64,000 nt of DNA, from assembly GCF_020532555.1 (NCBI RefSeq), contig NZ_JAJBBR010000005.1, positions 124,001 to 188,000 on the forward strand, given 5' to 3'. Position 1 is the stretch's first letter. Each line of letters opens with the position of its first letter. Of this stretch, positions 26,868-37,363 are shown piece after piece. The notes below the pieces were generated by a model that did not search any database, was not told the origin of the DNA, and saw only the letters and a program-made list of their open reading frames with translations. This DNA comes from Microvirga lenta (lineage in GTDB: Bacteria; Pseudomonadota; Alphaproteobacteria; Rhizobiales; Beijerinckiaceae). A program made the position numbers and the translations under genes.

Positions 26868-28175
26868 TTGCTCGAACTGGCCATCGCCTTATTCCTCATC
26901 GCCCTCAACGGCATCTTCGCGCTTTCCGAACTCGCCATCGTCTCCGCCCGCCGCCCCCGCCTCAAGGCCATGGCCGAGCAGGGCCGCACGGGCGCCAACA
27001 CCGCCCTCTCCCTGATGGAGGATTCCGGACGCTTCCTGTCCACGGTCCAGATCGGCATCACCCTGGTGGGCATCCTGGCCGGCGCCTTCTCGGGCGCGGC
27101 CCTGGGCGGGCGGCTGACGGACATCCTCGAGGCCCGGGGCATGCCCGACGGAGCGGCCGAACCCCTGGGCTACGGCATCGTCATCGGCCTCATCACCTAT
27201 CTCTCCATCGTGATCGGCGAGCTCGTGCCCAAGCAGCTCGCCCTGCGCAACCCGGAGGGGATCGCCTGCACCGTGGCGCCCCTGATGCTGGTCGTCTCCA
27301 GGATCGCGGCTCCCGCCGTGTGGCTCCTCAACGCCTCGACCCGCCTGATCTTCAGCCTGTTCGGCCCGTCGTCGGACGGGGACAACACGGTCACGGAAGA
27401 GGAGATCAAGATGCTCGTCGGCGAGGCCGAGAGCGCGGGCGTCATCGAGGAGGAGGAGCGGCGCATGATCTCGGGCGTGCTCCGCCTCGGCGACCGGACG
27501 GTGCGCGGCCTCATGACGCCGCGCACGGACGTGGACTGGATCGACCTCGACGACGACGAGGACGCGGTCCGTGCGCTTCTGGTCGAAACCCCGCATTCCC
27601 GCCTTCCTGTTACGGAAGGCACCTCCGACAACGTGATCGGCGTCGTTCAGTCGCGGGAGCTCCTGGCCTCGCTTCTGACAGATCGGGCCCTGGACGTGCG
27701 CGCCCATCTGCAGCAGGCGCCTGTCATCCCGGACACGCTCCATGCCCTGGATGCCCTCTCGATCCTGCGCGACTCGCCCGTACCCATGGCCCTGGTCCAC
27801 GACGAATACGGGCATTTCGAGGGAATCGTGACCCCGGCGGACGCGCTGGAGGCCATCGTCGGCGCCTTCCGGTCGGACGGCGAGGCGCCCGAACCCCATG
27901 CCGTCAGGCGCGAGGACGGCTCCTGGCTGCTCGCGGGCTCCATGCCGGTGGACGAGATGGCCGACATCCTGTCGGTGACGCTGCCCGAGAGCCGCTCCTA
28001 CCACACGGTCGGCGGCCTGGTGATCAGCGAGATCCAGCACCTGCCCGAGACGGGCGAGCACGTGGACGCCCTGGGCTGGCGCTTCGAGGTGGTGGACCTG
28101 GACGGGCGGCGCATCGACAAGGTGCTCGCCACGTCCCTCACCCAGAGGGCGGGCGCGGCCGCTCCCCTGCCGTGA
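26868..28175 (+). CDS. CorC/HlyC-family membrane protein (DUF21, CBS, CorC_HlyC)
   Basis: A 435-residue inner-membrane protein of the CorC/TlyC (HCC) family. Domain order: four-helix DUF21 domain (residues about 1-180, with ALNGIFALSELAIVSARRPRL and the ELVPKQLALRNPEG segment), two CBS domains (TPRTDVDWIDLDDDEDAVRAL, and RDSPVPMALVHDEYGHFEGIV), and a C-terminal CorC_HlyC domain (DGSWLLAGSMPVDEM, GWRFEVVDLDGRRIDKVL). Such proteins are linked to Mg2+/Co2+ efflux or homeostasis, not haemolysis. The start is TTG at 26868; no in-frame ATG/GTG precedes the first helix. The gene is divergent from the gcv operon. Confidence 0.9.
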   Translation: MLELAIALFLIALNGIFALSELAIVSARRPRLKAMAEQGRTGANTALSLMEDSGRFLSTVQIGITLVGILAGAFSGAALGGRLTDILEARGMPDGAAEPLGYGIVIGLITYLSIVIGELVPKQLALRNPEGIACTVAPLMLVVSRIAAPAVWLLNASTRLIFSLFGPSSDGDNTVTEEEIKMLVGEAESAGVIEEEERRMISGVLRLGDRTVRGLMTPRTDVDWIDLDDDEDAVRALLVETPHSRLPVTEGTSDNVIGVVQSRELLASLLTDRALDVRAHLQQAPVIPDTLHALDALSILRDSPVPMALVHDEYGHFEGIVTPADALEAIVGAFRSDGEAPEPHAVRREDGSWLLAGSMPVDEMADILSVTLPESRSYHTVGGLVISEIQHLPETGEHVDALGWRFEVVDLDGRRIDKVLATSLTQRAGAAAPLP

Positions 28176-28198
28176 CGATGCGCTGAATCCTGAAGAGC

Positions 28199-28221
28199 GG
28201 AGCGTCGGAACCCGACGCTCC
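28199..28221. terminator. Bidirectional terminator candidate
   Basis: GGAGCGTCGG / CCGACGCTCC with a 3-base loop (28199-28221), between the plus-strand CorC-like gene and the minus-strand lipoprotein gene. No strong U-tract on either side, but its position between convergent genes fits termination. Confidence 0.5.
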
Positions 28222-28239
28222 GGGACCGAAGCCCGGCGC

Positions 28240-28797
28240 TTACCCGCGGGCTCCGCTGCCGAGGCCGACCTCGATCTCGAAGCTGTTGGCATCCGCAGGC
28301 GAAACCACGATGCCCTCCTCGATCACCGAGAAGGTCGTCTGCGTGTCGCCGGCCGGAACGGAGGCGGCCACGCGGCGCGACCGGTTGGCGATGATCTTCG
28401 AGCCGTTCTTGACCGCGATCCGAACCGGCACGTCGTAGCGTCCGGGCGAGCCGCCGGGCCCGAGCAGGACGCGGCCTTCGACGCCGATCTTCACGATGGT
28501 CGTCCCGTTGGGCTGCCCGATGCATTCCCGGGCGAGATTTCCCAGAGAGATCTGGCTGCGGAGGCTGTCCCCGCCGGCCACGGACCGGAGAGCCGCCCCG
28601 CCCTCGGAAATCTCCACCGGCGGGCAGTAGACGTCCTCGATCTGGGCCTGGACCGGAGGCGGCACCGTCGGCCCCGCGAAGGTCAGCATGTTGCTGAAGG
28701 TCGAGCCGCCTTCGCCGGGCGCGCCGCAGCCGGCCAGGGCCGACAGGCCCAGCAGCGCCACGGCCCATCCGGCCTTCCTGCCAAGTTCACCGCTCAT
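28240..28797 (-). CDS. Putative lipoprotein, function unknown
   Basis: A 185-residue exported lipoprotein: the signal MSGELGRKAGWAVALLGLSA ends in the lipobox LAGC (Cys about 24). The mature part has no recognised domain. It contains a cysteine pair-free, Gly/Val-rich region with VPVRIAVKNGSKIIANRSRR and ends SFEIEVGLGSGARG, suggesting a beta-rich fold. It is followed upstream by the IalB gene on the same strand with a 33 bp gap, so they may form a small operon for two envelope proteins. Confidence 0.7.
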   Translation of the reverse strand: MSGELGRKAGWAVALLGLSALAGCGAPGEGGSTFSNMLTFAGPTVPPPVQAQIEDVYCPPVEISEGGAALRSVAGGDSLRSQISLGNLARECIGQPNGTTIVKIGVEGRVLLGPGGSPGRYDVPVRIAVKNGSKIIANRSRRVAASVPAGDTQTTFSVIEEGIVVSPADANSFEIEVGLGSGARG

Positions 28798-28830
28798 GAG
28801 ATCCCCCTCTGTCGTCCTTTTCGCCCGCCC

Positions 28831-29343
28831 TTACGGCAAGGCGTCGTAGCCCGCCCCGAACCCGTTCAGGGACACGGGAATGCCGATGCCCTCCTCGGGC
28901 GTCTGGAACACGATGAAGGTCGCCGTCTGTCCGGACTTCATCTGGTTGATGAGGTTCTCGTCCATGACGACCTCCGCCACGCAGCCCGTGGCGAGACAGC
29001 GCACGAAGCCGGCCCGGCCGATATCCGTCTCGTCGATCTTGAGGCCCAGCCCGGAGGGCAGGAGAATACCCAAGGGAGCCACCACGCGCAGGAGGCGGCT
29101 GCTCCCGTCGGCGGTTTTCAACACAATAATGACGAGGGTGATGTTGGGGCGGTCCTCCGCCACCACGTTCTGCACCAGGGCGCACTGCTCGGCCGTTGCG
29201 CCCGCCGGGGTCTCGCAGCGCATCTGCCAGTCGCCGAACGTATTCTTGACCATGCCTTGAGCATGGGCGCCGCCCGCCGCCGACAGTGCCAGCAGCCCGA
29301 GGAACGCGGCCGCTCCGCGGCGAACCCATCGTGACACGCTCAT
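28831..29343 (-). CDS. IalB-family (invasion-associated locus B) exported protein
   Basis: A 170-residue secreted protein of the IalB family, found widely in alphaproteobacteria. The signal peptide ends AGGAHAQG. Typical blocks are NTFGDWQMRCETP, VRCLATGCVAEVVMD (a conserved cysteine pair C-x-x-x-x-C) and ATFIVFQTPEEGIGIPVSLNGF. The function is not well defined; in Bartonella the protein aids host-cell invasion, but in most species no such role applies. It stands upstream of the lipoprotein gene. Confidence 0.85.
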   Translation of the reverse strand: MSVSRWVRRGAAAFLGLLALSAAGGAHAQGMVKNTFGDWQMRCETPAGATAEQCALVQNVVAEDRPNITLVIIVLKTADGSSRLLRVVAPLGILLPSGLGLKIDETDIGRAGFVRCLATGCVAEVVMDENLINQMKSGQTATFIVFQTPEEGIGIPVSLNGFGAGYDALP

Positions 29344-29651
29344 GAGGCCTCTCCGTCCTTGAGCCCGACGCAGGGGAACCCGCCGAGCCGTTCATCATGT
29401 TTGGCCGTTGGGACCATGGCAGGGGCCGCGATGTCAAGCGAGAGGGCATGATCGGGCTGCGGAATCCGCCGTTTGGCGGATATGACGCACAAATTGCGTC
29501 GCTTGGCCCGTTGCGCTTGCGCCCATCCTGTGGTCATAGACGCAGATCAAAAGGTGATGGCGCAGGCTGAGCACCGCATTTTGCGCGCCCGCGCCTTCCC
29601 CGACGCTTTCGTGGCCCATCGGCCATCTTATCTAGGAGCTTTGGAACACCG
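29344..29651. other. Intergenic region before coxB
   Basis: About 300 bases between the IalB gene and coxB. It must hold both divergent promoters. A ribosome-binding site AGGAGC is visible at 29634-29639. Short frames in it are not supported as genes. Confidence 0.5.
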
Positions 29652-32157
<2,506 letters not shown>

Positions 32158-32167
32158 GATCGAGGGC

Positions 32168-32188
32168 CGGGCGGCATCATGCCGCCCG
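32168..32188 (+). other. Stem-loop between ctaD and ctaB
   Basis: CGGGCGGCAT / ATGCCGCCCG with one base at the centre (32168-32188), just past the ctaD stop. There is no T-run, so it may reduce read-through or protect the ctaCD mRNA end without full termination. Confidence 0.4.
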
Positions 32189-32285
32189 CTCCTCCCCCGA
32201 GGGCTTGCTATATAAAGCCCTTCGGCGAGGAGTTGGCTATCGGAAGGCTTCGGGCCTTGCCCCTGCGTTTCAAGAGTTGACCGTC

Positions 32286-33242
32286 ATGACCACCGCATCA
32301 AACAGCCTGACCGACAACGCCACCGAGAGCCTCGCCACCGCGGGCGTCTCCCAGGGCGACGTGTCGGACTTCTTCGCCCTGCTCAAGCCGCGGGTGATGT
32401 TTCTGGTCGTGTTCACGGCGCTCGTGGGCATGGTCGTCGTCCATCCGGACGTTCATCCCGTCGTGGCCTTCGCGTCGCTTCTGATGATCGCCGTCGGCGG
32501 CGGCGCTTCGGGCTGCCTCAACATGTGGTGGGACGCGGATATCGACGCGGTCATGACCCGCACCCGCAAGCGGCCCATCCCGGCCGGCAAGATCCAGCCG
32601 GGCGAGGCTCTGGCCTTCGGCCTGACCCTGTCCGCCGGCTCGGTGATCGTGCTCGGCCTGGTCAGCAACTGGCTCGCAGCGGGACTGCTCGCCTTCACGA
32701 TCTTCTTCTACGTCGTCGTCTATTCCATGTGGCTGAAGCGCTCCACGCCGCAGAACATCGTCATCGGCGGCGCGGCGGGCGCGCTCCCTCCGGTGGTGGC
32801 CCAGGCTGCCGTGGCCGGCCATGTGGGCTGGGAGAGCATCATTCTCTTCGCCATCATCTTCATTTGGACGCCGCCCCATTTCTGGGCCCTGGCGCTGGTG
32901 AAGTCCGGCGACTACGAGCGGGCGGGCATCCCGATGATGCCCAACGTGGCCGGACCCGATTCCACCCGCCGGCAGATCCTGGCCTATACGCTCCTGCTGG
33001 CGCCCCTGGGTCTTGCTCCCGTCGCCTTCGGCTTCGGCGGCCTGGCCTATGCGATCATCGGCACGGTCGGCGGCCTCGGCATGCTGGCCCTGGCCTTCCA
33101 GGTCTACCGCCTGCGTCAGGGCGAGGCGGCCATGCGCGTCGCCCAGCAGCTCTTCGGCTTTTCCATTCTCTATCTCTTCCTGCTCTTCGCGACCCTTCTC
33201 GCGGAGCATGGCCTCGGCTTCTTCAGGCCGGTCTTCGGGTGA
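32286..33242 (+). CDS. ctaB: Protoheme IX farnesyltransferase (heme O synthase)
   Basis: A 318-residue UbiA-family enzyme with about eight membrane helices. It converts heme B to heme O for the aa3 oxidase. The two Asp-rich motifs are [19 protein letters not shown] (first) and [18 protein letters not shown] (second). It starts at ATG 32286; an open frame from further upstream does not make sense. It overlaps no gene; the 129 bp gap after ctaD contains a stem-loop. Confidence 0.95.
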   Translation: MTTASNSLTDNATESLATAGVSQGDVSDFFALLKPRVMFLVVFTALVGMVVVHPDVHPVVAFASLLMIAVGGGASGCLNMWWDADIDAVMTRTRKRPIPAGKIQPGEALAFGLTLSAGSVIVLGLVSNWLAAGLLAFTIFFYVVVYSMWLKRSTPQNIVIGGAAGALPPVVAQAAVAGHVGWESIILFAIIFIWTPPHFWALALVKSGDYERAGIPMMPNVAGPDSTRRQILAYTLLLAPLGLAPVAFGFGGLAYAIIGTVGGLGMLALAFQVYRLRQGEAAMRVAQQLFGFSILYLFLLFATLLAEHGLGFFRPVFG

Positions 33243-33246
33243 ACCC

Positions 33247-33408
33247 ATGGCTGACAGGCCCCCTCCCCCCCGCCTGACCCCCGAGGAGCAGAAGCGCCGC
33301 CGCAAGCGCTCCCTGGCCCTCGCGCTGACGCTCGGCGCCCTCGTGGCGCTCTTCTATGTCGTGACGATCGTGAAGATCGGGCCGCAGATCCTGCAGCGGC
33401 CCATGTGA
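33247..33408 (+). CDS. Small CoxF-like membrane protein
   Basis: A 53-residue protein: a charged N-terminus (RPPPPRLTPEEQKRRRKRSL) and one membrane helix (ALALTLGALVALFYVVTIVK). It lies 4 bp after ctaB and 9 bp before ctaG, so co-translation is likely. Such small proteins (CoxF or similar) occur in many rhizobial oxidase operons; their role is probably in oxidase assembly. ATG 33247 is chosen because it gives this usual N-terminus. Confidence 0.8.
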   Translation: MADRPPPPRLTPEEQKRRRKRSLALALTLGALVALFYVVTIVKIGPQILQRPM

Positions 33409-33417
33409 GGCGATGCC

Positions 33418-34008
33418 ATGTCCGAACAGCTCCAGCTTCAACGGAAGATGCGCCGCACGGCCTTAGCCTGCCTGGGCGTCGCCTTCGGCATGGTCGGGCT
33501 CGCCTACGCCTCCGTGCCTCTCTACGACCTCTTCTGCAAGGTGACCGGCTTCGGCGGCACCCCCGTCGTGCGCGCCGACAACACCTCGGCCGTCGCGGAC
33601 CGGACGATCGCCGTGCGCTTCGACGCCAATGTCTCCCCCGGCCTGAACTGGCGCTTCGCCCCCGAGACCCCCGAGGTCAAGGTCAAGCTCGGCGAGACCA
33701 CGACGGTCTACTACAAGGTCACGAATACCGGCGACAAGCCGAGCACCGGCATCGCCACCTACAACGTCCAGCCGGACCTCGCGGGCACCTATTTCTCGAA
33801 GCTGGAATGCTTCTGCTTCACCGAGCAGACGCTGCAGCCGGGCGAGACCATCGAGTCGGCGGTCGTGTTCTACATCGATCCGCGACTGGTCCAAGACCGG
33901 GACATCAAGGATCTCAGCTCCATCACGCTCTCCTACACCTACTTCCCCTCCAAGGGGGGGCAGCCGGTGGCGGAGGTCGCGACATCACCGAAACCCATCG
34001 TTCAATAA
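33418..34008 (+). CDS. ctaG: Cytochrome c oxidase assembly protein CtaG/Cox11
   Basis: A 196-residue CtaG, which delivers copper to CuB of subunit I. One N-terminal membrane helix (ALACLGVAFGMVGLAYASVP) anchors a periplasmic beta domain. The Cu ligands are in LYDLFCKVTGFGGTP and the C-F-C pair of KLECFCFTEQTLQPGE. Complete and typical. It is in the same operon, 9 bp after the CoxF-like ORF. Confidence 0.94.
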   Translation: MSEQLQLQRKMRRTALACLGVAFGMVGLAYASVPLYDLFCKVTGFGGTPVVRADNTSAVADRTIAVRFDANVSPGLNWRFAPETPEVKVKLGETTTVYYKVTNTGDKPSTGIATYNVQPDLAGTYFSKLECFCFTEQTLQPGETIESAVVFYIDPRLVQDRDIKDLSSITLSYTYFPSKGGQPVAEVATSPKPIVQ

Positions 34009-34076
34009 TGCACGTGACAAGCTAGACGGAAACGTCTTAAAGCGAGCACACCTTCGAGGCACGGAGACGACACGAA

Positions 34077-34934
34077 ATGGCCGAGGCCCACGCCAAGAAC
34101 CACGACTACCACATTATCGACCCGAGCCCGTGGCCGCTCATCGGTTCGGTCAGCGCCTTCCTGATGGCGTCCGGCTTCGTCACGTGGTGGAAGGACATCG
34201 CCATCGCGGGGATGGACATCGGCGCCTACATCTTCGGCGCGGGCATCATCGGCGTGATCTACACCATGATCAGCTGGTGGAGCGACGTGGTCCGCGAGGC
34301 CAATACGGGCGCCCATACCCGGGTGGTCCAGCTGCACCACCGCTACGGCATGATCATGTTCATCGCCTCCGAGGTGATGTTCTTCGTGGCGTGGTTCTGG
34401 GCCTATTTCGACGCCGCCCTCTATCCGAACGACCCGATGCAGTACGCCCGCGTCGAGGCGCTCGGCGGCGTGTGGCCGCCCCGCGGCATCGAAACCTTCG
34501 ATCCGTGGCACCTGCCGCTCCTGAACACCCTGATCCTGCTCACCTCGGGCACGACGGTCACCTGGGCGCACCATGCCCTGCTCGAGAACGACCGCAAGGG
34601 CCTCAAGGCCGGCCTCTGGCTGACGGTCCTCCTCGGCATCGTGTTCTCGTTCGTGCAGGCCTACGAGTACAGCCACGCCACCTTCGGGTTCTCGGGCAAC
34701 ATCTACGGCGCCACCTTCTTCATGGCGACGGGCTTCCACGGCGCCCACGTGATCATCGGCACGATCTTCCTGGCGGTGTGCCTGCTGCGCGCCTATCGCG
34801 GCGACTTCACGCCGAAGCAGCATCTCGGCTTCGAGTTCGCGGCCTGGTACTGGCACTTCGTCGACGTGGTCTGGCTCTTCCTCTTCGCCGCCATCTACGT
34901 GTGGGGCTTCGGCGGAACCGGCGCGGGTCACTAA
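34077..34934 (+). CDS. ctaE: Cytochrome c oxidase subunit III
   Basis: A 285-residue subunit III with seven membrane helices. Family blocks include [48 protein letters not shown] (about residues 80-108, containing the lipid-binding Glu), [27 protein letters not shown] and [14 protein letters not shown]. It follows ctaG by 68 bp. Confidence 0.96.
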   Translation: MAEAHAKNHDYHIIDPSPWPLIGSVSAFLMASGFVTWWKDIAIAGMDIGAYIFGAGIIGVIYTMISWWSDVVREANTGAHTRVVQLHHRYGMIMFIASEVMFFVAWFWAYFDAALYPNDPMQYARVEALGGVWPPRGIETFDPWHLPLLNTLILLTSGTTVTWAHHALLENDRKGLKAGLWLTVLLGIVFSFVQAYEYSHATFGFSGNIYGATFFMATGFHGAHVIIGTIFLAVCLLRAYRGDFTPKQHLGFEFAAWYWHFVDVVWLFLFAAIYVWGFGGTGAGH

Positions 34935-34963
34935 GGCCGCTCCGGCAGCAGACGAGAGACGGG

Positions 34964-34990
34964 GGGCGGCTTCGGGCCGCCCTTCGCTTT
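34964..34990 (+). terminator. Terminator candidate after ctaE
   Basis: GGGCGGC / GCCGCCC (34964-34970 and 34976-34982), loop TTCGG, then TTCGCTTTT. The U-tract is broken, so read-through to the DUF983 gene is possible. Confidence 0.55.
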
Positions 34991-35061
34991 TCAGGGCTGC
35001 GGCACCATCTGTCAGGCATTCGCTTCCCGGACCGGGAGGCTCTTCAGGAAGGTTAGAAATC

Positions 35062-35433
35062 GTGGCCCAGGATCCTTCGGCCCCTTCCCCCATCGCCACC
35101 GGCCTCAAAGGGCTTTGCCCCCGCTGCGGCAAGGGACATCTGTTCAAGGGCTTCCTGTCGGTGCGCCCCTCCTGCGAGGTCTGCGGCCTCGATTTCGCCT
35201 TCGCCGATTCGGGCGACGGTCCGGCCTTCTTCGTCATGTCCATCGTGGGCATCGTGGTGGTGGCGCTGGCACTGTGGGTCGAGTTCGCCTACGAGCCGCC
35301 GATCTGGCTCCACCTGGTCATGTGGTTCGCCCTCAGCGGCATCCTGAGCCTCCTGCTGGTGCGGCCTTCCAAGGGCATCCTCATCGCCCTGCAATATCAC
35401 CACAAGGCCGAGGAAGGGCGCATTCAGAAGTGA
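35062..35433 (+). CDS. DUF983 membrane protein
   Basis: A 123-residue DUF983 protein. The N-terminus has two CxxC pairs, CPRCGKGHLF and CEVCGLDFAF, that look like a zinc or copper ribbon, followed by two membrane helices (SIVGIVVVALALWVEFA and VMWFALSGILSLLLV). It starts at GTG 35062. It is regularly found between ctaE and surf1 in alphaproteobacteria, which suggests an assembly role, though none is proven. Its stop overlaps the surf1 start by 4 bp (GTGA). Confidence 0.85.
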   Translation: MAQDPSAPSPIATGLKGLCPRCGKGHLFKGFLSVRPSCEVCGLDFAFADSGDGPAFFVMSIVGIVVVALALWVEFAYEPPIWLHLVMWFALSGILSLLLVRPSKGILIALQYHHKAEEGRIQK

Positions 35434-36197
35434 CCAGCCCTGCCGCCCCCCGAAGCGCGCGCTCCCTGATCCTCCCGGGCGTCGCGGCCCTCGTCGCCTT
35501 CGCAATTCTGATCGGCCTCGGCACCTGGCAGCTCCAGCGCAAGGCCTGGAAGGAAAGCCTGATCGCCCAGATCGAGGCCCATTCCCATGGAGAGCCCGGC
35601 GCCATCGTTCCCCCGTCCGACTGGAGCACCTGGCGCGCGCAGGACGACGAGTTCCGGCGGGTTCGGGTGACGGGCACCTTCCTGCACCGGTTCGAGGCGC
35701 CGGTCTACGGCCTCGCGCCCGCCCAGCGGGGCGCACCGGTCCAGGGCTATTACCTGATGACGCCGCTCCGGCTGCCGGACGGCGCCATCGTCATGGTCAA
35801 TCGCGGCTTTGTCCCGACCGAGCTTCGCGATCCCGCCACGCGCCCCCAGAGCCAGCCCGAGGGAGAGGTGACCGTGACCGGCCTCGTGCGCGCGCCCGAG
35901 GAGCGCAATCCCTTCACCCCGGAGGACGACCCGGCGGGCAATCGCTGGTTCGCCCGCGACCCGGCCTCCATCGCCCGCGCGCATAGCCTGGAGCAGGTCG
36001 CGCCCTTCTACGTGGAGGCCGACGCCACCCCCAATCCCGGCGAGTGGCCCAAGGGCGGGCAGATCCGCCTCGAGCTCCCCAACAACCATCTCCAATACGC
36101 CGTCACCTGGTATGGGATCGCGCTCACCCTCGTCGGCGTCTTCATCGCCTTCGCCTGGCAGCGCCTCAGGCCCCCGGGCTCAGGCGAGCTGAAATAG
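35430..36197 (+). CDS. surf1: SURF1-family cytochrome oxidase assembly protein
   Basis: A 255-residue SURF1. Two membrane helices frame a periplasmic domain: PGVAALVAFAILIGLGTWQL (about 13-33) and TWYGIALTLVGVFIAFAWQ (near the end). Family motifs GTWQLQRKAWKESL, GYYLMTPLRLPDGAIVMVNRGFVP and LELPNNHLQYAVTWYGIA are intact. SURF1 helps insert heme a into subunit I. It starts at GTG 35430, overlapping DUF983, and ends 18 bp inside the convergent membrane-protein gene. Confidence 0.92.
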   Translation: MTSPAAPRSARSLILPGVAALVAFAILIGLGTWQLQRKAWKESLIAQIEAHSHGEPGAIVPPSDWSTWRAQDDEFRRVRVTGTFLHRFEAPVYGLAPAQRGAPVQGYYLMTPLRLPDGAIVMVNRGFVPTELRDPATRPQSQPEGEVTVTGLVRAPEERNPFTPEDDPAGNRWFARDPASIARAHSLEQVAPFYVEADATPNPGEWPKGGQIRLELPNNHLQYAVTWYGIALTLVGVFIAFAWQRLRPPGSGELK

Positions 36198-36536
36198 GAC
36201 GAAGAAGCCGAAACCCAGGATGATCAGCCCGGCGCTGACCACCTTGGCGACGAACAGCCCCTTGAGGAGCCGTTGCGCCTCGGCGCGGCGCTCCGCCCTC
36301 TCGGCCCGGCTCATGCCCTCCTGCGCCCTGAGCTGCTGGGCATAGAGCGAGGTCGTCATGTAGTTGCTCACCGCGCCGTCCTTCTCCAGCTCGATGCGCT
36401 GGGCCATGACGCCGATGACGAGGCCGAGAACCCCCAGCCCCAGAAAGCCTGCGAGCAGGAACGCGCCGAGGGCGACGCCGGCCAGCACGGCCACCAGGAA
36501 CGGCAGCAGAACCCAATCGATTCGTGTCATTCGCAT
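36180..36536 (-). CDS. Small membrane protein, function unknown
   Basis: A 118-residue protein with two hydrophobic stretches at the N-terminus (VLLPFLVAVLAGVALGAFLL and GFLGLGVLGLVIGVMA), a charged middle (QLRAQEGMSRAERAERRAEA) and a C-terminal helix (VVSAGLIILGFGFFVLF). No family recognised. Its 3' end overlaps the surf1 3' end by 18 bp on the opposite strand. Frame, hydrophobicity pattern and a ribosome-binding site (GGTGAGC, minus strand) support it as real. Confidence 0.65.
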   Translation of the reverse strand: MRMTRIDWVLLPFLVAVLAGVALGAFLLAGFLGLGVLGLVIGVMAQRIELEKDGAVSNYMTTSLYAQQLRAQEGMSRAERAERRAEAQRLLKGLFVAKVVSAGLIILGFGFFVLFQLA

Positions 36537-36695
36537 CGGCTCACCTCGGATGGTCGGCGGCAGCTTGGCTTCAGGACCGAAAGCCTATACCATGTGGCCC
36601 ATGTTCGCCCTTCTTATGACCGCAACCCATCTCATGACGCGCCTGGCAGGGCGTGCGGGATCGGCTTTGCGCATCTGAGAGCGTGAACATTCCCC

Positions 36696-36721
36696 AAGCC
36701 CTGCGGAGTCGAGCAGGGCTT
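36696..36721. other. Stem-loop upstream of the GNAT gene
   Basis: AAGCCCTGC / GCAGGGCTT (36696-36704 and 36713-36721), loop GGAGTCGA. It has no U-tract and lies 40 bp before the GNAT start; a regulatory hairpin is possible. Confidence 0.35.
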
Positions 36722-36761
36722 GAAGCATCCGTTCGCCTCCGCCTTTTCCCAGGAGAGCGAC

Positions 36762-37289
36762 ATGGACCAGCCCCCTCCCCCTTCCGAACCGCCCAGTGCG
36801 GATTCCATCCTGATCAGGGCCACCCGCCCCGGCGACAGCGAGCAGATCGCCGCGCTTTCGTGCCTGCCCGGCTACCGGTTCGGCACGCTGCGCCTGCCGC
36901 ACCAGACGCCCGAGGAGACCCGGAAATGGATCGAGAACCGGTCCCCCGGCGATATCGGCCTCGTGGCCGTGCATGAGGATCGCATCGTCGGCAATGGCGG
37001 CCTCAGCCGGTTTCAGGGACGGCGCGCCCACGCCGCAGGGATCGGCATGGGGGTCCACGACGACTGGTGCGGCCGCGGCATCGGCACGAAGCTCCTGCGG
37101 GAACTGCTGAGCATCGCCGACAACTGGCTCGACCTGAGGCGGATCGAGCTCACGGTCTATGTGGACAACGTCCCGGCCATCGCCCTCTACGAGCGCTGCG
37201 GCTTCGTGATCGAGGGCACGCACCGCGCCTATGCGTTCCGGGACGGCGCCTATGTGGATGCCTATGCCATGGGGAGGGTAAAACCATGA
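36762..37289 (+). CDS. GNAT-family N-acetyltransferase
   Basis: A 175-residue GNAT with the acetyl-CoA loop GRGIGTKLLRELL (about residue 105) and the C-terminal VPAIALYERCGFVIEGTHR block. It most resembles RimJ/PhiNas or SpeG-like acetyltransferases. The ATG at 36762 has AGGAGAG 5-11 bp ahead; an in-frame TTG at 36720 is less likely. Its stop lies 75 bp before thrC. Substrate unknown. Confidence 0.8.
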   Translation: MDQPPPPSEPPSADSILIRATRPGDSEQIAALSCLPGYRFGTLRLPHQTPEETRKWIENRSPGDIGLVAVHEDRIVGNGGLSRFQGRRAHAAGIGMGVHDDWCGRGIGTKLLRELLSIADNWLDLRRIELTVYVDNVPAIALYERCGFVIEGTHRAYAFRDGAYVDAYAMGRVKP

Positions 37290-37363
37290 GCCCTGCGGCC
37301 CCATGCAGCTTGCCGTCGCCCGCCGCGGCTCCTAATGTCCGGCCAAATTTCAGGAGATCGACC

